Below are positions 1 through 9,006 of a stretch of 64,000 nucleotides of DNA, piece after piece; position 1 is the first letter of the stretch; each line of letters starts with the position of its first letter. The position numbers were made by a program, and so were the translations under genes. Origin of the DNA: VXYK01 sp965221585 (GTDB lineage: Bacteria > Actinomycetota > Acidimicrobiia > Acidimicrobiales > Aldehydirespiratoraceae). The notes under the pieces are model-generated. The model saw nothing but the letters and a program-made list of their open reading frames with translations. It did no database searches and had not been told where the DNA came from. The stretch covers positions 1,240,001 through 1,304,000 of the forward strand of contig OZ244898.1 of NCBI GenBank assembly GCA_965221585.1, read 5' to 3'.

Positions 1-339
1 CAGAGTCGCAAGATTGATGGGTTTGTTGCCGATTACCCGCAGAGCCGAATCGCCTCGGCCGATACCGCAGACCGTGCGGTTTCCGAACATGTCGTTGAGT
101 GTGGCGAACAGCGACGCGGTGACGGTCCAGTCGCGTGTGCCGGGGTTGGTCACCATCGGCCCGACCATCATCTTGTTGGTTGCCGACAACATCTGGCTGT
201 ATATGACGAACGGCTCCTGCCACAGGACATGGCTGTCGAAGGTCCAGCCGTGGTTGAAGCCCAGGGTCTCCGCCCGTCGCGCCAGATCGACGACCCTCCA
301 AGCGGGGGGATCAGTTTGCAGAACAACACCGAAGTCCAT
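1..339 (-). CDS. F420-dependent LLM-class oxidoreductase (partial, 5' part)
   Basis: This is the N-terminal 113 codons of a luciferase-like monooxygenase family protein that runs off the window start. Translation of the reverse strand from ATG 339 begins MDFGVVLQTDPP and continues with a (beta/alpha)8-barrel opening: a predicted AETLGF helix, the TFDSH segment, and the VGPMVTNPGTRDW and GRGDSALR strands typical of F420-dependent LLM enzymes. A GGGAG ribosome site lies about 10 nt upstream. It starts 23 nt after the hydantoinase stop, so it should be co-transcribed with the pyrimidine genes. LLM oxidoreductases are often found beside hydantoinases in actinobacteria. The substrate is unknown. 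Confidence 0.8.
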   Translation of the reverse strand, partial: MDFGVVLQTDPPAWRVVDLARRAETLGFNHGWTFDSHVLWQEPFVIYSQMLSATNKMMVGPMVTNPGTRDWTVTASLFATLNDMFGNRTVCGIGRGDSALRVIGNKPINLATL

Positions 340-362
340 GAGTGCTCCCAGGTTCTCGACGG

Positions 363-1772
363 CTACTGGAGGTACTGGCAGAGGCTGCGGGGCAGGTAAC
401 GACCGTCGCCGGGTCGTCCCAAGTACTGTCCGTTGTCGACTATGACCCTGCCGCGCTGCAGCACGGTGTCGACATGTCCCGTAACGTTGATTCCCTCATA
501 GGCGGAATGGTCCATGTTCATGTGGTGGTTCTCGACGCTGATCGTCCAGCGCTTGTCAGGGTCATAGATCACAATGTCTGCGTCGGAACCGGCGGCGATG
601 ATGCCCTTGCGCGGGTAGAGGCCCATCATCCGGGCCGGTGTGGTAGCGCACAGCTCGACCCAACGCGCCAGACCGATCTCGCCGGCGAGCACGCCCTGGT
701 AGATCATGTCCATGCGGTGCTCCACCCCACCGATGCCGTTCGGAATGGCTCGGAAGTCATCGAGTCCGAGTTCCTTCTGCTCCTTCATGCAGAACGGGCA
801 GTGGTCGGTCGACACGACTGCCAGGTCGTTGCTGCGCAGCCCCCTCCACAGTTCCTGCTGGTGGTGTTCGTGGTGCGAGCGCAGCGGCGTCGAGCAGACA
901 TAGGCGGCACCCTCGAAACCGGGCCGGTCCAGGTGCTCCTCCAAGCTGAAGTACAGGTACTGCGGGCAGGTCTCGGCGAACACGTTCATGTCGCGGTCGC
1001 GGGCGATGGCCACCTGCTCGAGCGCCTCGCGGGCTGACAGATGCACGATGTAAAGCGGCGCGGCGCCGACCTTGGCCAGTTGGATGGCGCGGTGGGTCGC
1101 CTCGGACTCCAACTCCTTGCGGCGCACGTATCCATGGTTGACCGGGCTGGTCTCGCCGCGCTCGAAGGCCTGCTCGGCCAGCACATCGATCGCCAGTCCG
1201 TTCTCGGCGTGCATCATGATGAGTCCGCCGTTGCCCGCCGCCTGCTGCATGGCTCGCAGGATCTGTCCGTCGTCGGAGTAGAACACGCCGGGGTAGGCCA
1301 TGAACAGCTTGAAGCTGGTGATGCCTTCGTCGACGAGCAGGTCCATCTCCTTGAGCGAGTCATTGGTGACGTCGCCGATGATCATGTGGAAGCCGTAGTC
1401 GACCGCACAGTTGCCTTCGGCTTTCGCCATCCAGACATCGAGGCTGTCGCGGACCGTCTCGCCGTAGCGCTGCACTGCGAAGTCGACGATTGTGGTGGTG
1501 CCTCCCCAGGCCGCGGCCCGGGTGCCCGATTCGAAGTCGTCGGAGGCCTCCGTGCCCCCGAACGGCAGTTCCATGTGGGTGTGGACGTCGACACCGCCGG
1601 GCACCACGAGCTTGCCTTGGGCGTCAATGACCTGAGCAGTGGATTCGGCGGCCGTGGCGATGTCGCTGCCGGGCTGCAGTACAGCAGCGATCTGTTCGCC
1701 GTCGATCAATACTTCGGCGGGAGCCGCGCCGGTTGAGGCGACAACGGTTCCGCCCTTTATCAGTGTCGTCAT
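363..1772 (-). CDS. hydA: dihydropyrimidinase / D-hydantoinase
   Basis: A 469-residue amidohydrolase that should open the ring of dihydrouracil or hydantoins in reductive pyrimidine breakdown. The metal-site HTH lies in the segment VDVHTHMELPFGG, the lysine that is carbamylated in this family is in SFKLFMAY, and metal-binding histidines follow in MHAENG and IVHLSARE. The catalytic aspartate is in STDHCPF. Length is normal for the family. It lies between the beta-ureidopropionase gene (35 nt upstream) and an LLM oxidoreductase (23 nt downstream), all on the minus strand, which supports a pyrimidine-catabolic operon. Hydantoinase and dihydropyrimidinase cannot be separated by sequence reading alone. 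Confidence 0.93.
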   Translation of the reverse strand: MTTLIKGGTVVASTGAAPAEVLIDGEQIAAVLQPGSDIATAAESTAQVIDAQGKLVVPGGVDVHTHMELPFGGTEASDDFESGTRAAAWGGTTTIVDFAVQRYGETVRDSLDVWMAKAEGNCAVDYGFHMIIGDVTNDSLKEMDLLVDEGITSFKLFMAYPGVFYSDDGQILRAMQQAAGNGGLIMMHAENGLAIDVLAEQAFERGETSPVNHGYVRRKELESEATHRAIQLAKVGAAPLYIVHLSAREALEQVAIARDRDMNVFAETCPQYLYFSLEEHLDRPGFEGAAYVCSTPLRSHHEHHQQELWRGLRSNDLAVVSTDHCPFCMKEQKELGLDDFRAIPNGIGGVEHRMDMIYQGVLAGEIGLARWVELCATTPARMMGLYPRKGIIAAGSDADIVIYDPDKRWTISVENHHMNMDHSAYEGINVTGHVDTVLQRGRVIVDNGQYLGRPGDGRYLPRSLCQYLQ

Positions 1773-1807
1773 TCTGGTCTCCTAGCGTGTGTCTCGTAGT
1801 TCGGCGG

Positions 1808-2650
1808 TCAGGGTGCGGTCAGGCCTCCATAGAGGTCGGGTCGCCGGTCGCGGTAGAACGCCCACTGGTCGCGGACCTCGGCGATCTGGGCGAGGTCCAG
1901 CTCACGCACCACCAGCTCCTCTGTCTGGTCCGAGGCGGCACCGTCGAGGATCTGACCTCGGGGAGTTGCAAAGTAGGAGGTGCCGTAGAAATCGTTGTCG
2001 CCGAGCGGTTCGACCCCGACCCGGTTGATGGCACCGACGAAGTACATGTTGGCGACCGCGGCGGAAGTCTGTTCAAGATCCCACAGATAGGCCGAGAGCC
2101 CTCTGCTGGTCGCCGAGGGATTGAAGACTATCTGCGCACCACCGAGTCCAAGGGCTCTCCAGCCCTCGGGAAAGTGCCGGTCGTAGCAGATGTAGACGCC
2201 GACCTTGCCGACGGCCGTGTCGAAGACCGGGTAACCGAGGTTTCCGGGACGGAAGTAGAACTTCTCCCAGAATCCCTTCACCTGTGGGATATGGGTCTTG
2301 CGGTACTTGCCGAGGTAGGAGCCGTCCGCGTCGATGACGGCGGCGGTGTTGTACAAGAACCCTGCTTGTTCCTCCTCGTACATGGGCAACACGATCACCA
2401 TCCCGTGCCGGGCGGCCAATTCTTGGAAGCGTTTGGTGGTGGGACCATCCGGGACCGCTTCGGCGTACGAGTAGTACTCAGTGTCTTGGACTTGACAGAA
2501 GTAGGGCCCGTAGAACAGTTCTTGAAAGCACATGACCCGAACACCGGCTGCTGCTGCTTCGGTCACGTATTTCTCGTGGACCTCGATCATCGATTCTTTG
2601 TCGCCGGTCCATGCGACTTGGACGATGGCTGCACTGACTTTGTCTGCCAT
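1808..2650 (-). CDS. beta-ureidopropionase / N-carbamoyl amide hydrolase (nitrilase family)
   Basis: A 280-residue carbon-nitrogen hydrolase. The Glu-Lys-Cys triad is visible: Glu in FQELFYG, Lys in YRKTHIPQ and Cys in YICYDRHFPEG. The YDRHFPEG context is characteristic of N-carbamoyl-beta-alanine amidohydrolases. It would hydrolyse the product made by the neighbouring dihydropyrimidinase, giving beta-alanine, CO2 and ammonia. ATG 2650 has a strong GAGGAGG ribosome site at the usual spacing. It is the first gene of a three-gene minus-strand set. A TACAAT hexamer lies about 70 nt upstream on the minus strand, but I saw no good -35 partner. Confidence 0.92.
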   Translation of the reverse strand: MADKVSAAIVQVAWTGDKESMIEVHEKYVTEAAAAGVRVMCFQELFYGPYFCQVQDTEYYSYAEAVPDGPTTKRFQELAARHGMVIVLPMYEEEQAGFLYNTAAVIDADGSYLGKYRKTHIPQVKGFWEKFYFRPGNLGYPVFDTAVGKVGVYICYDRHFPEGWRALGLGGAQIVFNPSATSRGLSAYLWDLEQTSAAVANMYFVGAINRVGVEPLGDNDFYGTSYFATPRGQILDGAASDQTEELVVRELDLAQIAEVRDQWAFYRDRRPDLYGGLTAP

Positions 2651-2813
2651 GCCGTACCCCTCCTCTGTGCTTTAGGCTCGCACGTCGATCCTGTCCGCGT
2701 AGCCGGACTGGCTTCCAGTCGGCCGGAGGCGACATTGTAGTTCAAGATTCGGCGCCGGTCTTGGGTCGATCCAAGCTCGAGGGCGCGGCTGGCTCGCCGC
2801 GCGGTGTTGTTGC

Positions 2814-2867
2814 GCGGCTCAGTCGCCGCTCATTGCCTCGGCGGCTCAGTCGCCGCTCATTGCCTCG
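2814..2867. repeat. 27-bp perfect tandem duplication containing a stop codon
   Basis: Two identical 27-bp units (2814-2840 and 2841-2867) followed by a 7-bp partial third. Read on the minus strand each unit encodes AAEAMSGD plus a TGA stop, so the last nine codons of the VOC gene have been copied once downstream of its stop. The second copy is untranslated. This looks like a recent slippage duplication with no effect on the protein. Confidence 0.9.
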
Positions 2868-3304
2868 GCGGCTCTTTTGGCCATCTCGTCGGGGTCGACG
2901 TCCTCGACACGACTGGCCACGCCCCAACGGTGGCCCCAAGGGTCGAGGAACTGCCCGGCCCGGTCTCCGTAGAACTGCTCTGTGACGGGACGCAACTCAG
3001 TGGCTCCTGCGGCCAACGCCGCCGCGAACGTGGAGTCCACATCCTCGACGTAGACGTTCAGTGACACGGCTGTCCCGCCCAGGGTCGCGGGGCCGACCAC
3101 GCCGATTTCGGGGTACTCGTCTGAGATCATCAACAAAGAACCGTCCAGCTCCAACTCGGCGTGACCGACCTTGCCGGCCTCCTCGAAGCGCAGCCGTTCC
3201 TTGGCGCCGAGCACGCCGGTGTAGAACTCGATAGCGTCACTCGCCCCGTCGACGCAAAGCGCCGGCGTCAGTTTCGGATAGTCGTCCGGTATCGGGTTGG
3301 TCAT
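2846..3304 (-). CDS. VOC-family (glyoxalase/bleomycin-resistance-like) protein
   Basis: A 152-residue protein of the vicinal oxygen chelate fold, close to PhnB/YdcG-type homologues: it opens with YPKLTPALCVDGASDAIEFY and ends with QFYGDRAGQFLDPWGHRW, the usual PhnB-like strand. I chose ATG 3304, which has an AAGGAAG ribosome site 6 nt upstream; the longer frame to 3466 has no family similarity in its extension. The true substrate is unknown, since this subgroup is annotated only by fold. Its 3' end is tandemly duplicated. It is divergent from the cyclopropane synthase gene 82 nt away. Confidence 0.85.
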   Translation of the reverse strand: MTNPIPDDYPKLTPALCVDGASDAIEFYTGVLGAKERLRFEEAGKVGHAELELDGSLLMISDEYPEIGVVGPATLGGTAVSLNVYVEDVDSTFAAALAAGATELRPVTEQFYGDRAGQFLDPWGHRWGVASRVEDVDPDEMAKRAAEAMSGD

Positions 3305-3386
3305 TGGTGATCTTCCTTTTGAGTAGGCAAGCGAACGCCGATAGTATCCGCGGCAGTTCAACGATGAACAGCCACGCGGGGGATTA

Positions 3387-4523
3387 GTGCCAGACGCGAA
3401 GAGTACGGGACTTGAACTTCTAGCCAAGGCCGGCGTGACCGTCGGCGGGGATGCTCCCCATGACATTCACATTCACGACGACGGCATCTGGTCGCGCATT
3501 CTCAGAGATCGAGAACTCGGTCTGGGTGAGACGTACATGGACGGCGGCTGGGACGCCAACCGCCTTGATGAGTTCTTGACCGTGGTCCAGACTGCCGACC
3601 TTCGATCCTTGGTGACGCCGAGCCCCCAGTTGCTGGTTTTGGGCGCCAAGTCCAAGATCATGAACCGGCAATCGAAGGCCAGGGCGCGTAGAAATGCGCG
3701 AGCCCACTACAACATCGGCAACGATCTGTACGAGCGCATGCTCGATGAGCGAATGATCTACTCGTGCGCCTACTGGAAAGACATCGATGCGGAGCCGTCG
3801 ACCGAGGGGGCTCTCGACGCGGCACAACAAGCCAAGCTGGACCTGATCTGCCGCAAGTTGAAGCTCGAAGCGGGCATGACACTGCTCGACATCGGCTGTG
3901 GCTGGGGTGGGTTCGCGCAGTTCGCGGCGCAGCGTTATCAGGTGGAGGTGACGGGAGTCTCTCCCGCGGAGGAACAGGTCTCTCTGGCGAGGCAGCGCTG
4001 CGCGGGTCTGCCGGTGCGGATCATCGAGGCCGACTATCGCGATCTCGACGGCAGCTACGACCGCATCACCTCGATTGGAATGATGGAACATGTGGGTCCG
4101 AAGAATCTGCCGACCTTCTTCGACAAGTGCCGTGAACTCCTGGACCCCGATGGGATGATGCTGCACCACACCATCGGTTCGAACGATTGGAGGACCTCCG
4201 GCGACCCCTGGTTCGACCGCTACATCTTTCCGGGTGGGGTGCTTCCCTCACTCGGACAGATTGCCAAGGCTGCCCAGTCCCACTGGACGATCGAGGATGT
4301 CCACAACTTCGGCCCCTACTACACCAAGACGCTGTTGGCGTGGGACCACAATATTTCGGCTCGATGGGATGAGATCCCACACTACGACGGACGTTTTCGA
4401 AGGATGTGGCACTACTACCTCATGAGCTCGGCCGCGGGTTTCCGGGCACGCGCCATCCAGCTCTGGCAGGTCGTGTTCACCCGCTCGAAACGCCCTCGGC
4501 CGATCTGGGTGCCCGTTCGTTGA
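3387..4523 (+). CDS. cfa: cyclopropane-fatty-acyl-phospholipid synthase
   Basis: A 378-residue SAM-dependent methyltransferase that should add a methylene bridge to unsaturated acyl chains of membrane phospholipids. It has the N-terminal CFA domain, then NARAHYNIGNDLYERMLDE and the YSCAYWK segment, the SAM-binding loop LDIGCGWGG near residue 167, and the conserved MMEHVGPKN and HHTIGSN segments. Length matches E. coli Cfa. The start is GTG 3387, preceded by a GGGGG tract. It converges with isocitrate lyase with only 12 nt between stops. Confidence 0.93.
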   Translation: MPDAKSTGLELLAKAGVTVGGDAPHDIHIHDDGIWSRILRDRELGLGETYMDGGWDANRLDEFLTVVQTADLRSLVTPSPQLLVLGAKSKIMNRQSKARARRNARAHYNIGNDLYERMLDERMIYSCAYWKDIDAEPSTEGALDAAQQAKLDLICRKLKLEAGMTLLDIGCGWGGFAQFAAQRYQVEVTGVSPAEEQVSLARQRCAGLPVRIIEADYRDLDGSYDRITSIGMMEHVGPKNLPTFFDKCRELLDPDGMMLHHTIGSNDWRTSGDPWFDRYIFPGGVLPSLGQIAKAAQSHWTIEDVHNFGPYYTKTLLAWDHNISARWDEIPHYDGRFRRMWHYYLMSSAAGFRARAIQLWQVVFTRSKRPRPIWVPVR

Positions 4524-4535
4524 GTCGCCGAACTC

Positions 4536-5837
4536 TCAGAACTGCTGTTCTTCGGTGCTTCCCTTGAGTGCCAGAGTCGAGGCCTTCCCGCCGGAGATCA
4601 CCGTGGCCACATCGTCAAAGTAACCGGCACCGACTTCGCGCTGGTGGCGCGTGGCGGTGTAGCCGTCGGTCTCCATTCCGAATTCCCGTTGCTGCAGGTC
4701 CACGTAGGCAGACATGTCTGAGGCGTTGTAGCCGTGTGCCAACTCGAAGGCAGAGGCGTTGAGCGCATGCCACCCGGCAAGGGTGATGAACTGGAACGCA
4801 TAACCCATCGAACCCAGCTCCTTCTGGAACTTGGCGATGGTCGAGTCGTCGAGAGCTGCCGACCAGTTGAACGAGGGGGAGCAATTGTAGGCCAGCAGCT
4901 TGTCGGGGAACTCGTTGTGGATCGCCTCCGCGAATCGGCGGGCTTCATCGAGGTCGGGTGTGGAGGTCTCGCACCAGATCAGGTCGCAGTATGGGGCATA
5001 GGCGAGGCTGCGCTTGATGGGTGTCGCCAAACCGGGCTTGGTGTAGAAGAACCCCTCCGACGAGCGCTCGCCGGTGAGGAACTCCCGGTCGCGTTCATCG
5101 ACATCGCTGGTTATGAGGCTGGCACCGAGGGCGTCGGTGCGAGCGACGATGATCGTGTCGACCCCGACCACATCGGCAGCGAGGCGTGCGGCACTCAGGG
5201 TTGAAATGTGCTGTTGGGTGGGGATGAGCACCTTTCCGCCCATATGCCCGCACTTCTTGGCAGAACTCAACTGGTCTTCCCAATGGACCCCTGCAGCGCC
5301 CGCCTCGATCATCGACTTCATGAGTTCGAATGCGTTGAGCGGCCCGCCGAAACCGGCTTCGGCGTCCGCCACGATCGGCAGGAGGTAGTCGACCTGGGGA
5401 TGACCGGATGTCTCGGACCATTCGATCTGGTCGGCACGGCGCAGAGCGTTGTTGATCCGGGCGACCACGGAGGGCACCGAGTTTGACGGGTACAGGGACT
5501 GGTCGGGGTAGACATGGCCGGAGAGGTTGGCGTCGCCTGCGACCTGCCAGCCCGACAGGTAGATGGCGGGCAGACCGGCCTTCGCGTACTGAATGGCCTG
5601 GCCTCCGGTCATTGCGCCCAGGGCGTGGACATAGTCTTTGCTGTGCAGCTGGTGCCAGAGCTTGGCCGATCCCTGGCGTGCCAGGGTCAGTTCGGGTGTG
5701 ACCGATCCGCGCAGGCGTACCACGTCGGCCGCGCTGTAGTCACGGGTGAGCCCGCGCCAGCGGTCGTTGGAAGCCCAGTCTTGCTCCAGTGCTTTCACCT
5801 GCTCATCGAAGCTGGCGTTCATTGTGTGGCCGGTCAT
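4536..5837 (-). CDS. aceA: isocitrate lyase
   Basis: A 433-residue glyoxylate-shunt enzyme splitting isocitrate to succinate and glyoxylate. The catalytic signature KKCGHMGGKV lies near residue 190, with the metal-site VADAEAGFGG and WEDQLSS segments before it and the ENCSPSFNW-like stretch YNCSPSFNW after it. Length fits the short bacterial AceA type. It follows malate synthase by 28 nt on the same strand, so aceB-aceA is likely one operon reading away from the RamB-like regulator. Together they allow growth on acetate or fatty acids. Confidence 0.96.
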   Translation of the reverse strand: MTGHTMNASFDEQVKALEQDWASNDRWRGLTRDYSAADVVRLRGSVTPELTLARQGSAKLWHQLHSKDYVHALGAMTGGQAIQYAKAGLPAIYLSGWQVAGDANLSGHVYPDQSLYPSNSVPSVVARINNALRRADQIEWSETSGHPQVDYLLPIVADAEAGFGGPLNAFELMKSMIEAGAAGVHWEDQLSSAKKCGHMGGKVLIPTQQHISTLSAARLAADVVGVDTIIVARTDALGASLITSDVDERDREFLTGERSSEGFFYTKPGLATPIKRSLAYAPYCDLIWCETSTPDLDEARRFAEAIHNEFPDKLLAYNCSPSFNWSAALDDSTIAKFQKELGSMGYAFQFITLAGWHALNASAFELAHGYNASDMSAYVDLQQREFGMETDGYTATRHQREVGAGYFDDVATVISGGKASTLALKGSTEEQQF

Positions 5838-5865
5838 CGGATCTCTCCTGATCGTTGTCGTGGGT

Positions 5866-7428
5866 TCACAGCAGCCGGTAGGCGACCGTGGTGAGGAACT
5901 CGTGGTAGTCGGCTGTCGAGGTCAGCGTTCTCAGCAGTTGGCGGGCTTCGCCGAATCGGCCTTCCGACCAGGTCTTCTCGCCGAGTTCGGTGCGCAGATC
6001 CTGGGTCTCTTCGGCGATGAGGCGGTCGAGAAGCTCTCCGTCGAGAAGTAGTCCGTTTGTGAGTTGCACCTGGTGGTGACGCCACTGCCAGAGTTGTGCC
6101 CGGCAGACCTCGGCCATTGCGGTGTCCTCGAGGTGGTCATCGATCGGTACCGCTCCGTTGCCGATGAGCCACTCGCCGAGATAGCGAATCACGATCCGGA
6201 TGTTCTTGCGGACTCCCGATTCCGAAACAGATCCACGGGTGGAGGAGACCGAGAGCAGGTCACCGGCGGTGACATAAACGTCGTCTCGCCGGCGTTCCAC
6301 TTGGTTTGCCCTGCTGCCCAGAACTTTGTCGAACTCGGCCGCAGCGGTGGGAACGATCTGGGGAACCGCAATGCGGGTGCCGTCGAAACCGTCGCCTGCC
6401 TCGCGTCGTTTGTCGATTGTTACCTTGTGCAGTGCCTGCTCGGTGCGTGCCGGGTCGTCGACATCGGGTATGACCCCGGACATTCCGCCGATCGCGTGGG
6501 CATGACGACGATGACAGGTCGACACCAACAGCTCGGTGAAGGCACGCATGAACGGGGTCATGACGGTGATCTGTTCACGGTCGGGAAGCAGGAAGTCGGG
6601 ATTGTGACGGAACGTTCTGGCCACGCTGAAGAGGTAGTCCCAGTTGCCGGTGTGCAGGCCGGTTATGTGGTCGCGCAACTCGAAGAGGATCTCGTCCATC
6701 TCGAACGCGGCCAGGATCGTTTCGACCAGAACGGTCGCGCGGATGGTTCCGCGCTGCAGCCCGAATCGGTCTTCGGCGTAGTCGAACACTTCATTCCAGA
6801 GCTGGGCGTCTCGCTGGCCTTCGAGTTTGGGAAGGTAGAAGTAGGGTCCACTGCCGTTCTCTATGGCGGTGTGGAAGTTGTGGAAGAAACAGAGTCCGAA
6901 GTCGGCGAGCGCGGCGCTGATGGGTTCACCCTCGAAGGTGATGTGCGACTCCTCCAGGTGCCATGCTCGGGTTCGCACCATCAGGGTCGCGGGCTCTGAG
7001 CCCGCAGTCGTCAGTTCGCCTGCGTAGGCAGCTTTGACGTTGGCCTGGCCGCTCAGAATATTGTGCCAGGTTGGCGATGTTGCGTCTTCGAAGTCGGCCA
7101 TGAAGACCTTCGCGCCCGAATTGAGCGCTTCGATCATGAACTCGGCGGTGACGGGACCGGTTACCTCGGTACGGCGATCCCGCAGGTCCGCCGGCGGTGG
7201 CGCCACGGTCCACTCGCCGGCGCGAATGTGTGCCGTTTCGGGTCTGAACGCGGGAAGCTCACCGGCGTCGATGCGTTGCTGGCGGAAGACTCGATCTTCG
7301 AGCAGTCGTTGTCGTTGAGACTCGAAGTTGTGGTGCAGGTCCGAGAGGAAGTCGACTGCCTGCGCGGTGACGATTGCATCCGCCAACGGGTGAGGGGTGA
7401 CCGCGCAACGAGCCAGTGTCATAACCAC
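5866..7428 (-). CDS. aceB: malate synthase A
   Basis: A 520-residue enzyme condensing glyoxylate with acetyl-CoA to malate. It is the A-type by length and by the segments FMADFEDATSPTW, RATVLVETILAAFEMDE and GLHTGNWDYLFS, then HAIGGMSG. The start is GTG 7428 or ATG 7422; the difference is two residues. It heads the aceB-aceA pair. The intergenic region to the divergent regulator gene carries a long inverted repeat that probably controls expression. Confidence 0.95.
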   Translation of the reverse strand: MVMTLARCAVTPHPLADAIVTAQAVDFLSDLHHNFESQRQRLLEDRVFRQQRIDAGELPAFRPETAHIRAGEWTVAPPPADLRDRRTEVTGPVTAEFMIEALNSGAKVFMADFEDATSPTWHNILSGQANVKAAYAGELTTAGSEPATLMVRTRAWHLEESHITFEGEPISAALADFGLCFFHNFHTAIENGSGPYFYLPKLEGQRDAQLWNEVFDYAEDRFGLQRGTIRATVLVETILAAFEMDEILFELRDHITGLHTGNWDYLFSVARTFRHNPDFLLPDREQITVMTPFMRAFTELLVSTCHRRHAHAIGGMSGVIPDVDDPARTEQALHKVTIDKRREAGDGFDGTRIAVPQIVPTAAAEFDKVLGSRANQVERRRDDVYVTAGDLLSVSSTRGSVSESGVRKNIRIVIRYLGEWLIGNGAVPIDDHLEDTAMAEVCRAQLWQWRHHQVQLTNGLLLDGELLDRLIAEETQDLRTELGEKTWSEGRFGEARQLLRTLTSTADYHEFLTTVAYRLL

Positions 7429-7458
7429 AATTCAGTATGAGTCGCAATCGCACAAATA

Positions 7459-7529
7459 ATGCCAGAAATATTGCCCAAAGATACATATCTGAGTTTGCAG
7501 GAATCATAAAATCTGGCAATATTTGGCAT
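7459..7529. promoter_or_regulatory. inverted operator pair in the aceB/ramB divergent region
   Basis: ATGCCAGAAATATTGCC at 7459-7475 and GGCAATATTTGGCAT at 7515-7529 form an inverted pair (ATGCCA + AATATTGCC in both, with a two-base insertion in the first). The second copy overlaps the start codon of the regulator gene at 7528. Between them lies GAGTTTGCAGG (7491-7501), which resembles the TTTGC core of corynebacterial RamB sites as I remember it. This arrangement suggests that the regulator controls both aceBA and itself. Confidence 0.55.
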
Positions 7530-9006
7530 GGCAGATCAATTTGACCTACTTGTTCTGGGCAGCAGAATTCGGCACGCGCGCCGGCGTGCCGATTACACGC
7601 TCGCCGAAGTTTCCGCTGTCGTGAACCGCCCTGCGCCGTATCTGTCACAGCTTGAAACCGGCAAGGTCGAGCCGAAGCTCAGCCTGCTCGGTGAACTGGC
7701 GGACATGTTCGGCACCACCACGGCCGATCTCCTGTCACCCGAACCCCCCGACCGTCGCGCCCACCTGGAGATCTCTTTGGCGCGGGCCCAGTGCGACCCT
7801 GCCTATGAAGCTCTCGGACTGCCACACCTCAAGGCGTCGGCCAAGGTCTCAAACGACGTCCTCGAGCATCTTGTAGCGCTCTGGAACGAGCTCAGCCGCC
7901 AGGACGGACAGGAGCAACAGAAGCCCTCGAACAAGGTTCGTTTTGCAGACTTCGCCCGATCGGCCAACATCGCCTTGCGGGCCGAGATGCGCGAACGGGC
8001 CAACCACTATCACGAGATCGAAGCAATAGCCGAGAAAGCTCTGGCCGACGCCAGCTATCCCGGCACGGGACCCATAAGCGAGCGAGTCCTCACCGAACTC
8101 GTGGCCGGCCAGGGATTCACGATCGAACGGGTCCGTTCCATGCCGCGGACTGCCCGCAGCATCACCGACACCCGCGACAAGATCATCTTCATTCCCGACC
8201 GGGGAGGACTCAAGATTCGCGAGGCCCGCTCGGTGGTGCTGCAGACGCTGGGCCACTTCGCACTCGAACACACCGACACCCGTGACTTCGGGGAGTATCT
8301 GCGGCAACGCATCGAATCCAACTACTTCGCCGCGGCGATCCTGGCTCCCGAGGAACCAGCGGTGGAGTTCCTCCGCGAGGCACAGGCTGCCGACGACATC
8401 TCCGTGGAAGATCTCAAGGAGGTCTTCTACATCTCCTATGAGATGGCGGCACATCGGTTCACCAATCTCGCCACCCACCATCTGGGCATCCCCTGCCACT
8501 TCGTGCGCACCGACCGGGAAGGGGTGATCAACAAGGCGTACGAGAACGACGGGATCCGCTTTCCGGCTGCACCCGACGGGGGTCTGGAAGGCGAACGCGT
8601 CCCCCGTCAATGGGGGAGTCGACAGGCATGGAACGCCTCGGGGAGTTTTCTGCTGCACAGTCAGTTCACGGTCACCGACGGCGGTGAGTACTTCTGCACC
8701 ACCTACATAGAGACGGAGACAGACCGCTGGCCCTACGCCATTACCCTGGGCACGCGCGCCGAGTTCGCTCACTATTTTCGGGGATCGGACACGCTTCGCA
8801 AGGAATATTCCAGAGCCTCGGAGATCGAACCCGACCCCACCCTGGTCGACGAATGGAAGGATGTGACGTGGCCGTCGGCTGCAGAACGCAGCCATGTGCT
8901 CTCCGCGCTTCCGCCCTCCGACCTCGAGTTCAGTCCGTTTCCGGGAATCGACCTGCTCGACGTATACCGGTTCTTGGAACGTCAGCGGCGAGCACGGCGT
9001 CCCTAG
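7528..9006 (+). CDS. ramB: RamB-like XRE/ScfR family transcriptional regulator
   Basis: A 492-residue regulator. An XRE helix-turn-helix covers residues 8-68, with YTLAEVSAVVNRPAPYLSQLETGKVEP as the DNA-reading part. An IrrE/ImmA-like domain follows; its usual HExxH is replaced by LGHFALEH, so peptidase activity is unlikely. The C-terminal part is the short-chain-fatty-acid-regulator type domain. Family members (RamB) respond to acyl-CoA or acetate status and control glyoxylate-shunt genes, and this gene is divergent from aceBA. The ATG has no clear ribosome site and overlaps an operator half, so translation may be leaderless or weak. Confidence 0.85.
   Translation: MADQFDLLVLGSRIRHARRRADYTLAEVSAVVNRPAPYLSQLETGKVEPKLSLLGELADMFGTTTADLLSPEPPDRRAHLEISLARAQCDPAYEALGLPHLKASAKVSNDVLEHLVALWNELSRQDGQEQQKPSNKVRFADFARSANIALRAEMRERANHYHEIEAIAEKALADASYPGTGPISERVLTELVAGQGFTIERVRSMPRTARSITDTRDKIIFIPDRGGLKIREARSVVLQTLGHFALEHTDTRDFGEYLRQRIESNYFAAAILAPEEPAVEFLREAQAADDISVEDLKEVFYISYEMAAHRFTNLATHHLGIPCHFVRTDREGVINKAYENDGIRFPAAPDGGLEGERVPRQWGSRQAWNASGSFLLHSQFTVTDGGEYFCTTYIETETDRWPYAITLGTRAEFAHYFRGSDTLRKEYSRASEIEPDPTLVDEWKDVTWPSAAERSHVLSALPPSDLEFSPFPGIDLLDVYRFLERQRRARRP

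Noticed and set aside
14..445. A 143-codon plus-strand frame at the window start
   Set aside because: The opposite strand encodes an LLM oxidoreductase with clear motifs; this frame is its shadow.
342..1736. Long plus-strand frames opposite the hydantoinase gene
   Set aside because: They are mirror frames of a clear minus-strand gene and have no domain similarity or ribosome site.
6064..6999. A 311-codon plus-strand frame inside malate synthase
   Set aside because: Antisense frame of a gene with complete AceB motifs; common in GC-rich DNA.
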